Shown one piece after another: positions 34,240 to 45,664 of a stretch of 64,000 bases of DNA. The notes beneath the pieces are model-generated. The model was not told the origin of the DNA, did no database searches, and saw nothing but the letters and a program-made list of their open reading frames with translations. How positions within the stretch are numbered: position 1 is the stretch's first letter; each line of letters begins with the position of its first letter. The stretch comes from Valencia hispanica (lineage: Eukaryota; Chordata; Actinopteri; Cyprinodontiformes; Valenciidae): the NCBI GenBank assembly GCA_963556495.2, contig OY747716.1:50749818-50813817 (forward strand), given 5' to 3'. Made by a program: the position numbers and the translations under genes.

Positions 34240-36010
34240 CCTGAAGAGAACAGAATATATCTCTTTATCTACCTCAAAGTATCCAAAGGTGTTCCTCAGG
34301 GCAGTGTACCTGAATAACTTCTTTTTCTGTCCTACCTCGGCGTTCCTGGCATTCCATATGAAGAGGCTGGATAGTTACATGTGCTAGGGTATTTTGTGCT
34401 CTACAAACAGGATCTCTGGGGGTGAAGTCCCACTTGTGTGGTCAATTTTATTAAATCAGGGAGGCCCCTGGCATCACAGTAGCTAGGTTGCACAATGAAC
34501 TAGAAAAGCACTCAGAGAGCGCAGACCTCCGCCAGGGCCACTCCCCCCCTTCATCCCTATGTTGTTATGTAATTCTAACTTTGTGTACTTTTCCAAAACA
34601 AATGTCTGTAAATGAGATGCATGGCTGTGTTCGTGCTGTCGCTGTGCTCTTCCAGCAGAGAGGGGAGAGTCGTGCATGTACGATGTAATTTCCTGTGCAT
34701 GTGTTCCAGCCATAGCGGGGCTGCTGCGTGAGCTCAGCCGTCTGTGAACTCTCTGAGACGGGAGCGGAGTCCACGATAGCACCGGGTGGATACGCCCTTC
34801 AGGTCGGATCAACCCCAAGATCTAATCAGTTCTTCCTGGTCCCATCGCGGACATTTCCTAAAAAATTTCATCCAAACCCGTCAGTAAGTTATCTTGCTAA
34901 CAAACAAACAAATACCTCCTAGCGCAAGTCAAATTTGAGCCTGTGTGACCTTTAGCCTTTTGAATTAGGGGGTTCATTTGTGGTTCAGTATTCGTAAATT
35001 TTTCTGCGGAAAATAATGGAAGAACCTTCCTATTTCTTTCATTTTAGCTTAATATCTAAAATACTTTCAAATATATAGCTTGAGAAGCTGAAATATCTAG
35101 GGACAATGATATTTGACACGCTATTGGCCGGCATTTGCAAACCACCCAATTCAGAAGCACCGTTCATTTTGCTTAGTGATTGTCTGTACCCCTCACAGTG
35201 GAGACATTTAGGACGGTAAAGTCCTGAATCGAGTCAAGTTTAAGGGACTTGTGACTTGACTCGAGCAGCATGCCGATGACTTGCACTTGGCCTCGGAGTC
35301 CGATATGTGAAATTGCTATTGTTGAAATTTGTATGTAGGCGATGCTAATGCTATCTTGTTATAAAAGGTCATGTTTTTTTTTTCCGCACATGCTACTGTG
35401 TTAGCTTGGTGTTAGCGTGAAAGCATTGAGTAGAATAAAAAATAAATAAACCATGTATGGCTGCCAAATGTTCTAGTCTTAAAATCTACACCCTGCTCTC
35501 TTATTTGTAACTTGGTCTCAGATGATAATGACTTGACTTGGACTGGAAGATTCTTTTTGGGTCTTGGCCTGTAGGACCTAGCAACTCGACTTGGACTTGA
35601 CTTGGACTAATCCTATGTGACTTGGAGTCGAACACTAAGGACTTAATTGTGACCTGGACTCCAGAGATTGTGACTTGACTACAACACTGTTATAAGCAGT
35701 TTTAGAGGAGGCTTCAAGTATTCACAAGCGGCTGTGGTCCCCGACTCCAGAGAATACCGGCAGTTTCACTGTATTTCATGTTGAGAGGGGTACAAACCCT
35801 GCAGCACTCAGCACCCAAGAACAGATCATTATGTCCATAAAGCTCTTACTAAGCACCTGTCAAATGAAATTATATCACGTTATGCTGATGACACTGTGCT
35901 TTGCTGCACATAAACTGGATCAGTTGCTTTGTTAGCTACAGCAGGCGTTTTGTTTCACTACAGCAAAGTTCATCTCCATGTTCTTCACAACTGATGTTCC
36001 TCAAACCAAG
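34240..36010 (+). pseudogene. Decayed LINE RT pieces around a GACTTGACTTGG-rich repeat
   Basis: Three small RT-like motifs are visible: SKGVPQGSV near 34277, KLKYLGTMIFDT near 35082, and SRYADDTVLCC near 35878. Their order (PQG, KYLG, then YADD) is not that of an intact RT, so more than one insertion or a rearrangement is implied. Between them, 35200-35690 is rich in ACTTGACTTGGACT-type repeats, matching a common fish DNA repeat. All is heavily decayed. Confidence 0.45.
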
Positions 36011-36855
36011 AATTTGCATTTAATCAATGCTGTAATGATTCCTGGTTCCATTGAAATGTCCAGAATTCACATATTTAGAACCTGTAGGACATACTTTTCT
36101 GATCGTAGGTTGTAGCAGATTATCTTCTGACGTTCTGCCCTGAATCTCCATGTTTGTTTCCATGTTTCTGTTCAACATAGTAAATCTCAGTCCAGCTCTG
36201 TCAGCTGCTACTAGTCCATGTTTCTCCAAGCAGGAAGATGCTCTGCAGGTTCAGTCTGGAATAATGATGGAGAACTGAATTCAGACTAAGGCAACCTGCT
36301 GATCAGAAACACAATAACTGGACAGATTTCAGACAGTAAAGCTTTTAATTAGACTGAAAAATGCTGGAACTGAACTAGAAGTGAGGAAGAGGAAGAGAAA
36401 GGAGGTGACCTATAAAATGTGCTGTCACCTCTGCATAGCAGCAAACATCCAGCTGACATTCCTCCAACATGCCAAACACCAACGCAGAGCGACAGCATGC
36501 CTCGTTGGGTTGTTCGTTAGCTGCAGACGAGATGTCCTCATTGGTGTGGAACATGTGACCACTGAGGTCACCGTCAGGAAGCTGCTGCTGAAGTGATACG
36601 AGGAGCTGAAGGCCGCCGGAGGGCTGGAGTCAGAATCAGGAGTCTTCTTATCCGGTGTCAGGTCCGGTTTTAACGCAATGACTCGGTGTCTGTCAGGGAT
36701 TCATGAACGTGGTTCCTCCTCGAAGAATCTTTCTGGAAACGTGTCCAAACATGGAAGAGACTAAATATAGCTGCAGTTCTTAATCCATGAGAGACGCTTT
36801 TAATGAAATATTTTACTGAAAAACGTAAGGGGAAGTGGTTCAGTTCATTTAACCG

Positions 36856-37521
36856 TTAATGGTTGAATATGGAACATGAACACTATAGCGACATCTAGTG
36901 GGTCTAAGTTGTAGCTACAACAATAAAAAAATAATTCCAGCTGTTGGGTTGCCTGGTTCGCTGCTGATACGCCCAGTGACCAGCCTGAACTGCGTCCAGT
37001 GAGGAATGTATTTTAGAGCAGTTTAACTGACAGCTAAAGTTTGCGAGTGAGTTAGCTTACCGATCCAGGAGGAAAGTCGCAGTTTCCACGTGTGTTTGAT
37101 GCCGTGGACATGTTTTATGTGGGTCCATCTAGTGTAGGCTTCTCCTAAAACTTCTCTAGTCTCTGTTCTTCTCCGGTCACTCCTCTCCTGAGACGGATAA
37201 CGATATCTCCTCCAGGGCTCTGAAGCTGATGCTTGACTTGCAGACTCAGCCATTTTTTCCAATACCAGCCGAGTTGTACCGACCACATAGTTGGATCATA
37301 GAGACTGTATCTGGCACCCCGCGGCCGCCACTGGCGATAGGTGTAAACATTACGTCATTGTCATGCCCGTTAACATTTATGTTTTATTATATTTTAATTA
37401 TATTTTATTATTTTTTAATTCAAATGATTTCATTTTGCACCATTTGAAACACCAGTGGAGGTATTATTATTATTATTTTTTAAATAGCTTTTTATGAAAA
37501 TGTTCCATATTCAACCTTTAA
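36856..37521. mobile_element. TTAA-flanked TIR element (piggyBac or Kolobok type)
   Basis: TTAA at 36856-36859 is followed by TGGTTGAATATGGAACAT, and the right end (ATGTTCCATATTCAACCT) is followed by TTAA at 37518-37521. The 18-bp TIRs differ only at the first base. TTAA duplication is diagnostic of piggyBac and Kolobok superfamilies; the terminal bases do not decide between them. About 666 bp including duplications, no transposase. Confidence 0.75.
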
Positions 37522-39130
37522 TTATGAATCCATCCATCCATCCATTTTAGAGGTAACAGGTCCATGAAACCCATCCCTCTCCTCAGTCTGAGGGATCTGA
37601 AGGCATTCCAAGGCCGTCTGTCATTTTGACAGATTAGTATTCACATCTCTGATGACTTGGTGACATTTTATAACTTTACGAGTTCAGGTAACTGAATGAA
37701 TAATAAAAAAATATTCCCATGAGAGCATCTGAGCATCATCTCAGTCCTGGACACCGTACTCAATGCATCTCGCTAACCGGGAGCTGACACAGCGTTGAAG
37801 AGTTACTGAGGCTTTGGACTGCATCAGTGTTGTACCAACCGCCGGTGCATGCTGGGGGATTTCCTCCCGCTGAAGCGATAGCTCCAGAGAAATGTTTCCT
37901 GATTTCCAAACTTTGTCTGGAGTGGAGTTCAATCCCAGTCTCCAGTGTGGCAGCGGAGCGCGGATTCAGCCTCCAGAACAACATTTAAACCTGCATGAGA
38001 TCATCTGTCTGAGGCAAAAATCCAAAACCTCATGACAAAAACCTCTGCAGCGATCCCACTATTTGGTTACACACAAGCAGGTGAACTGTTCGTATTTTAA
38101 GTGCAATCAGCTGATTTCGTTGGTTATATGTAGTTCTCTGTTCAGCTTGTTCAGATTCAATATGGATTAAAGTGATAAAAAAATACTATTGAATATGTTA
38201 CAATTAAAAAAATTGACAGGTAAAAATAGAGTATGACCATATTTTTTTGACGCCGTCACCAAAAACATCTAGCACGATGTCTGCCTCAGTCTGAAGGATC
38301 TGAAGGTGATCCCAGGCCAGAAGCATAGTCCCACCAGCGTGTCCTGGTTCTGCACCAAGGTCTTCTCCCAGTGGGACATGACCTGACATGACAAGCACAG
38401 ATAACACTGTGCGTTTTTCGGCCGTCTCAAAGGACTGTTTCGAGTCACACTCTGTGAGGTCTAGAGAGTTGGTACACTGTACAGCTCAGGATTTCAGAAA
38501 GTTAAACTTCACGATGTCTCACTCTAGCAGGACATGCCAAAGTCACGAGCATATATCACTAACAGCTGACAGATACCCAAGATGGCAACAATAACATGTC
38601 ATATACACGGTCTTGTCCGCCGCGGCTCAATAAATTGAGCTTTTTTGTCCGCTTCTAGTAATGATCCAAAACCAATGACCAAAAGAACAAATAGTTAAGA
38701 TTGTTAAAGTACCAAAGGGTGTTTTTTGGCTCGGGCAGAAGAAACACCTCCGTTACTGTAGATCAGGTCCCAATCCAGCCTATCCATCTCCGGATCTATC
38801 TTCCACCTTTCCATCACTCAGAAAAACACCAAGATCCTTGAACTCCTCCGGCTGAGGCGATGACTGATCCTCGACCAAGAACCTCGACCAAGCGGGATGT
38901 GATTGGGTAACTGCTACAGTACTGCTAAGGCAACCCTGGAGAAACCCCAACCGTCTGGGACAGGCTTGAAGCAGCGGTTAAACAACAGAAGGAACGTCTA
39001 CGTCCAGACCAATGATGCAGAGTCAAATTACAAGGAGCTGGCACATTTAGACCCGACCAGCTGAAGCCTATAGTCTATAGAAGCCTATAGGTGGGGTTCG
39101 TAACACCGCCCCCTGCAGGCCTACAGGAGC
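37522..39130 (-). repeat. Decayed Rex3-like fragments
   Basis: ATCCATCCATCCATCCATTTT at 37531-37551 is followed by CTCCTCAGTCTGAGGGATCTG. At 38270-38390 CCAGGCCAGAAGCATAGTCC and CCAGCGTGTCCTGGTTCTGC, and at 38810-38870 AAGATCCTTGAACTCCTCCG, match the minus-strand text of the intact Rex3 copy at 48874-49545 in diverged form. These are old RTE/Rex3 remnants in the same orientation as that copy. Confidence 0.55.
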
Positions 39131-40383
39131 ATCACTTCATCTTTCCATGGGGGACATCTTGACTCATCAGGACATGTTTCTATTGATCCAGAGTCCAATC
39201 TCTGAGCTCCACCAACCTGATTCCTGTCTATTGATTACCCTCATTGATTATTGGTTGTCCTCATGGACGCTTGGCTGTTTGTTCCCGTCATGGTTGAGTC
39301 TTTTGGGATCGGGTTCATTACTCCTCCTAGACACCATCAAACATGTCTAACTAGTCCCTAATGATGATAACTCTGTTTTGTTTCGGGGTTTTTTCATTTA
39401 ATCTCTGCACCTTTAAATGTCTCCTCAGCAGTTTGGTTCTCCTCCTTGTTTTATTGCTGCACACTAATATTTTGTTTCGTGTGAAACTAATTTTGGAACA
39501 ACAGAGCATTTGATTAATTGCTGCGGCCCATTTTCACCAGGAATGTCTTCCCTGTTTAGTTCATAAACCAAAACATTCGTATCTTTTTCTGATTTTTATC
39601 TACCACCAATCAAACCAAGATAATAACTTATTTGATGTCCAACCATCTTCACCTCCTGACCACAACCAGAAGGTTTCTCCTCCAGACCCGGTTGATCTCC
39701 TGGTTTCATCTGATGTAGAAATATCCTAAAACAAGGATTTTACTCCTCAGACAGAAGCCGCTCTCATGGCCCCCCCGATGTGAGCCGAAGCACCAGCGCA
39801 GGTTGAGGTGGTGGAGGTGCGTCTTTAATCATCATTGACCCAGCTTGTTCTCAGAAAAGACTCCGCTGTCATCGGAGCAGTTAGTAAGAAATATGGCCGA
39901 CCCCGGCGTGAAGAAACAGCAGCCGAGGGGTTGATTTTCCAGGAATACGCTGCGTCACCGGGCTGATATTCATCATTCCATTAGCCGGGCTGCTGGTTGC
40001 CATGTCGATGCTCCAAACTCTCCGTGTTTCATTAAATTAGTTTGCTGTGTGTCTGTCTGGGCTGGGTAAAGGCGGCGTGTTGATGCTCCTACAGCCTACA
40101 GTTGTACTTTAAATGTCTCTGCCTCTACTGCCCCCCCGTCCAGCTCTGCTTTAAATGGATAAAACATTAGGTTAAAAGCTGCGCTGATCAATAACTCAGT
40201 GGCGGCATCAACATTGTACAGAATGGGGCTAGATTTTGTCTGAGTGTGTTTGATTGGAGGTCTGACCTCTAGGGGGCGCTCTGAATGTCCACTGAGACCA
40301 GCAGGCGGTCCCTCCTCAACATCTCAATCAGGTTGAGGTTTAGACTTTGACTATGCCATTGCAGTTCCTTGATTCTCTCCTTC
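39131..40383 (+). other. Intron interior, nothing recognised
   Basis: No coding exon or tandem array. The last 80 bases (CATCTCAATCAGGTTGAGGT, TTTGACTATGCCATTGCAGT) belong to the same degenerate repeat family as 20880-21410. Confidence 0.45.
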
Positions 40384-40390
40384 AGTCACT

Positions 40391-40837
40391 AGGGCCTGGG
40401 CGATGTGGGGAAACAACTCTTTCACGTTCATTTTTTATCATATGAGTCGATATCGATATATATCAAGATATAAAACAAATCACTATTTTGGTCAATATGT
40501 TTGTCAATATTTAACATACCAATTTTGGTATAGATGTTTTTCCTCTCTCTCTGTTCTTTAAAAAGAAATTACAATATGACCAAAAATATTTTTTTAAACT
40601 TTTGTTTCAATCATCCGTTCTGGGAGTTGACCCGAATTCAAATTCCAAATAAAAAACATGCTGTAAAACAAGATGGAAGGTCTTGGGGGGGCTGACATCA
40701 CTTTGATCTATGGAAAGAGATGCTTTGATTAATTTTCCATTTTTATTTTTTTAAGATATTCTCGATATTCCAAAAATTCAATACTCATTAATAGAAAATT
40801 CAATTAAGCGATATAATTAATATACTGCCCATCCCTA
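40391..40837. mobile_element. hAT-like MITE nested in another repeat
   Basis: The left end AGGGCCTGGGCGATGTG and the reverse-complemented right end TAGGGATGGGCAGTAT form imperfect TIRs of the fish 'gggctgggcgatat' hAT type, with ATATCGATATAT-rich interior. AGTCACT occurs directly on both sides (40384-40390 and 40838-40844), close to an 8-bp target duplication. Flanking sequence on both sides belongs to a different repeat family, so the insertion is nested. No transposase. Confidence 0.7.
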
Positions 40838-40844
40838 AGTCACT

Positions 40845-43490
40845 CTGTTGTTCATTGTCTGCTGGGATCATGGTTCTGTCCATCATGGTCCAACATCTTC
40901 TCTGTCCAGGAGGACATTGTCCCAGAAGTCTAACCTCAGTCTTGCCGCCATCTTGTTTCTCCTTCAAACCTTCCAAGCAGCCATACTGGTTTAGGGTCAT
41001 AACCTTTAACCTGCTAACTGAGGACTGTAGAGTCTGAGACGGAGCTCTGGTCATTTCTCTGAGCTTCTCGCTCTGACGTTGGGCTGAACGTCCTGGGATG
41101 GTTGGCAGCTGCTGAGATGTTTTCCTTTAGGTGGTCGTCTGGAGATGACCTCTGACCCTTCCAGCATAGATGTGCAGCAGCAGTTGGTTCTCGGAGGGGC
41201 GTACTCTCTGACGTGCTTTTCTGAGCCTATTTTGACTTAAATGTATTGTGGAGGATCTTTTTCTTCCGGGTGGATCACGTAGACTACCAGTCCTCCTAGC
41301 CGTCAATCATTCTGGGGATATTTTGCCGTCGTACATGCTAGCTATGGAGATGCTCGTAATGCCAAATAGATTATCACTTACCGGCGGCGAGTCTGACATT
41401 GTGGGAAAAGCACAAATCTTCGTATTTACAGTGAGCAACTTGTAAACAGAGCTTGCACGAGGATAACCGGGCGTTCCCTCTCTGGAGCAAGTAGAGCGTT
41501 TTCAAAACGTGGAAAGGGCGGTTCTTTCCTGAAATTCAGAAAAATCCTCCACAGTAGCTTTTAATTTAATAAAACGCTGAGGTCACCCGGGGTCAGGTTG
41601 AATCTCTGAAGCTCTTTGCAGCGGCATCTTGTGGTCTGCTGCTGTTTCAAACATGTGGAGATGAGTGGGCTTCGTGTTTCTGTTCTCCGTCAGTCCGTCT
41701 CTCTGTAGCTGAATGTGTTTTATCTCCTCCTCGCTCAGGGAGCAGAGCCAGCCTCTGCAGGAAACTCATTCTGTCCCAGTTTTACTTGCTCAGTTCCTTC
41801 TCCTCTCTCTGTTGCATTAAAAACTTTCAACCATTTCACTATAACTCCTCCTCTCTAGCTTCTCTTTCGCCACCGTAGCTGCAGCATGTTTACTGTATTT
41901 ACTGTAATGCATGGAAGAGCAACCATCAGGGGTTTAGGAGAATCATCTCCATCATGTGGTGACGGAAACACGGAGCGGGATGCAGTCGAGCGTCTGCTGC
42001 TCCCTGGAAGCGCTCGGTTCAAACGAACTTTATTGATCCCCGAGGGAAGAATCGGGTCGCAGGAGCAGGAGTGGGCTGGAGGAGGAGGAGCGGCGAACGT
42101 TGCTGTCAGAGGACATTAATGAGAACACAGCACCAGGAATCCTCCTCTCTGCTGGGAAGGGAGAACGCGCCGACTCCCGGGGGGGTGGGGGGTAGGATTT
42201 CTGCAGACTTCCTTTCAGGTGGGACCTTCTCTGCAGGGGAAGTGGCTGACGACACGGAGCAGAAACAGAATAGGACATGGGAGAACGCTGAAGTTCACCC
42301 AGATAAGCCTCCATCTGAGCGGACAGGCTGACCTTCATCCTGCGGCCTACGCCCATCAGGACGAAGGTCCACATGTTGATTCGGAGGTGATGGAGCAGAT
42401 TCACCGTGAATCACCCTCAGAGGGAGGCGGAAATGCTGAAATGGACCCATGGAAGCGGGTCAGAACCTTCAAACCAAACAGTCATAATGAGGTCGATGCT
42501 GGAGGAGGAAACAGAGGAGAGACTTGTGGACTCAGACAGGATGGATGTTTACCCCGCAAACAGCTTTATTGACACAGAATGAATTAACAGTGTTGACGCC
42601 TGGACCGAGGTCCGATCGATGTTCCGTCTCACACCTGGTGGAACCATGTGACCAAACAGGACAGTCAGAGAGGACTGATTTTATTCATCTGCTTCAGGTT
42701 CAGCTGGAGGAACTTACAGCATTTATTAAATGTTTCGTTTGATCATGAAGTCCGTCCAGATCTGATTTTACAGTTGATTCTGTCCTTAGAGGGAGTCCAG
42801 ATGGACACGACGAGTAAATCTGTCTCAGGTTAGTTTGGATCCTGCAGCTCTTCAGCAGCTCCAGAGCTGATCATGAAGACACCTGATGGTGCGATGCTGG
42901 TAGATATGGAGCCGCTTTAAAGTGTGTCAGAGATAAACTCCCAGTCTGGCTGGTTTCAGAGAGAAATCGGCAGGTAAAGTTTGTGCAGGCCACCAGAGAC
43001 GGATTAGTCCCCCTCCGCCTCTCTCCTTATCGATCCTCGGAGCAGCTCCACGCCTCCGGTCCGCGTCGGGCTCCTGGTCCCGCTGAGACGCCGTCCCCGA
43101 CGCCCCCTCAGGCTCTATTTCTGTAGCACCGCTATAAATCAGCTGGACACAGCTGCTGAAACCAACATGACTTAGCGCTCCATGGCATTCTGCAAGAACG
43201 CCAACAAGTGTCTGAAGCGGAGCCAGCCGGAGCTTCTCCTCATTCCGACACTGGGAGCTCGGTAATGAGCCACAGGAGGAGTGATTTCACAGCAGCAGTT
43301 AGCAGCTCCTCAGTGAGAGCGCTGCAGGGGAAACTGACTCTCAGGACTGTAAATGTGTTTGTTTAGCAGATGACTCTCATGTGTTCCTGCCTAATAAAGC
43401 ACAGTTATTACTGCTGCCCAGAGCGCCGCAGCCGGTCTGCATGACCTTGGAAAACAACACCTGGGATGTTCTTTGAGAGAACCACGATGA
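40845..43490 (+). other. Intron interior with repeat fragments
   Basis: At 41005-41160 is a diverged copy of the repeat at 21985-22190. At 42020-42060 AACTTTATTGATCCCCGAGG is the reverse complement of a fish LINE 3' tail. The remainder holds no supported exon or array. Confidence 0.45.
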
Positions 43491-43559
43491 GTGGTGCTCA
43501 GCTGTTAGGTGGAGAGAAGGGTTTAGTTCTTCTGGATTTGGAAGAGACATGTATTAGAA

Positions 43560-43730
43560 GGAGGTCTGGTCGGAGGTGACCTTCCAGCGCAGAATTCAAA
43601 CTCATCCTGAACACACCACCCTCATGGTGAAACATGACGGTGGCAGCGTCATGCTGCGGGGAGCTGTTCAGAGCTGGACCGAGGACAGGGACAATAAAAC
43701 GTCCTCTGCAGGGCACCAGATCATCTTTAA
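43560..43730 (+). pseudogene. Possible Tc1-like transposase remnant
   Basis: The frame starting at 43576 reads FQRRIQTHPEHTTLMVKHDG, then GSVMLRGA, which resembles the Tc1 transposase stretch around 'VKHGGGSIMLWG'. The similarity covers only about 30 residues and then ends. No TIRs were found nearby. This could be a decayed Tc1 copy or chance. Confidence 0.35.
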
Positions 43731-44146
43731 ACGGAAGACCCAGGGTCTCATTTCTAAAACTTTGCTTAGAATCTTTACTAAAACCGTACTTAAAGAGCAA
43801 CTCACCCCCCTACCACAGTCTTTCTCCACCTACATTTCCCGTTTAAAAAATGCGGCAAAAGGAGGCGTTGCCTTGCGGCGTCAACGTTTCCTCGCTACTC
43901 CAACTCGCTACGAAGGCGTGGCCGAGACTTGGCTTGTTTTATACCCCACAGCGGCAGGATGGAGGCCGACGTCGGTAAAACCAAGCTGAGCCAGTAGCGA
44001 TGCCCGATTCAAATTCAAGTACAGGAAAGAGGGCACTCCACTAACGGTTCTTGGTAAAAAAAGGAATATTTTTACTAAAATACAAAAAATAATGACCAGA
44101 CATGTAGATAGCACTATTAGACAGACACTCATTTATACAGTTTATC

Positions 44147-44734
44147 TGTCATGTTTGCTGCTAATTAAAGGACACAAACACAGTAAATAAAGAAAAATGA
44201 TTTAATTAAACAAAAGAACAAGGCCCAGGTACTTAGAAAATCGGGATGAAACAACGGGGGGCACAGGAAACGAAACAGGGAAGTTAGACAACGGACCAGC
44301 GAGTACAGAGTGAATGAGAGCCGTTTAAATACTGAGGAGGGAGAGAGGAAATGACCGAGAAACCTGAGAGGGAAAGCACAGGTGGAATCAATTAGTAACT
44401 GGGACAGAGGAGAAGAAATGGCAAGGAATAGACATGAGAAGAAACAGAAAACAAACCTAAACTAGAAAATAACTAAAAATAACATATCTAAGAAGGAATC
44501 TAAGGGGAACTAAAGGAAACATTGGAGAACAGAAGGAAACTGGAGGAAACTGTCTAAAGAGAAATAAACTAAGGAAACACAAACAAAAGGTGAAAAACAT
44601 CTAAGAGCAGGAAGGGAATAGATATGAAAACAAGGAAGTGCCATAAAATAAATACCAAGGGAAAAATTAAAATGATAATAAAACCGAATAAGGAAAATAA
44701 CTAACTTCAAACACAAAACCTAAGAACTGTGACG
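44147..44734 (-). mobile_element. Solo-LTR-like element (copy 3 of 3) with 5-bp duplication
   Basis: It begins TGTCATGTTTGCTGC and ends AAGAACTGTGACG, where the related copy at 26162 ends ATGACA, so the original termini are TG...CA. TTATC flanks both sides (44142-44146 and 44735-44739), a 5-bp target duplication as left by LTR retrotransposons. Reading the minus strand, TATTTAAACGGCTCTCATTC could be the TATA/U3 region. No gag or pol sequence accompanies it. A solo LTR is the best reading; the family is unassigned. Confidence 0.7.
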
Positions 44735-44739
44735 TTATC

Positions 44740-45080
44740 AGCAAAAAAAAAAGTTGATTTGGGGTCGAGTTACACTTTAAGCTCAGCAAATACAATTTGT
44801 ACTTTTTTTTCCCAATAACACAGTTTCTGCTTTATAAATGTGCTCAGTTGATTCTGGATCATGTCCCGCCTCCTACACGCCCATTTTCTGCCATAAATGG
44901 TCGATGCAAAGTACTTAAAAGTTAAGCCGGCTGATATGGGGCGTTTCACAGGTAACTAAGGCAACCGAAAGGTCGAAAAAACGTAATTCCAATGAGTGCC
45001 TGTGGGTGACATGAAAAAAGCGCTTGACAATAATATAAGAAAATGTGCAACAAGACTGCAAGAGTGAAAAGATTCAAATA
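44740..45080. repeat. Interspersed repeat, uninterrupted copy
   Basis: This is the partner of the repeat at 7640-8100: GGATCATGTCCCGCCTCCTA, CACGCCCATTTTCTGCCATA and CCTGTGGGTGACATGA are shared in diverged form. It lacks the fold-back MITE found in the 7.7-kb copy and has a single TA at 44874-44875 where the MITE would insert. Confidence 0.65.
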
Positions 45081-45664
45081 AAAAAATTAACTTCTTCAGA
45101 CTGCAGATTCAGGTCTCAGCTTCTAGCTTTACAGAGTTAAACACAGATGAATGTCCAAGCAGCTCGTTAGCATTGAGGGCTAGCTCCTCAGGACGGTCCG
45201 GTTTGGGTCGGAAGGTGGGACTTCTCTCTCCATCCGGCTGCTCTGGACCGTTTTCCTGCTGATGCGGCTGCTTTAGATGTTCTAATGATAACCCGTCGGA
45301 CAGAACTCTGTGATCAACACCATGCCGGCCTGTTCTGCGGCTCGGTGAGGAGCCACAGAGTCACGGATGAGGCATTCAGCCGGCAGAGACACTGAGAAGC
45401 TGTTCGGACATGAGCCGAGCCACCTTGAAGAACATCTGGTGGTGATCCAGACCTAAAGAAGACAACGTTCTGGTCTGTCAGCCTTTTCTGGTCCGGTCTG
45501 TGTTCTGATGCTGTGGCTAGCCTGTTAGCATGTTCCTCCTGCAGAACACCTGGGTTCCTCATGTTCCTCACTTCTCCTCCTAACCTGTTTGTGGAAGAAC
45601 AAGGGGTTCTGATCCTCAGATGTCGCAGCGCTGACGCAGCCGAAGGTCTGTGCTTCGTAACACC

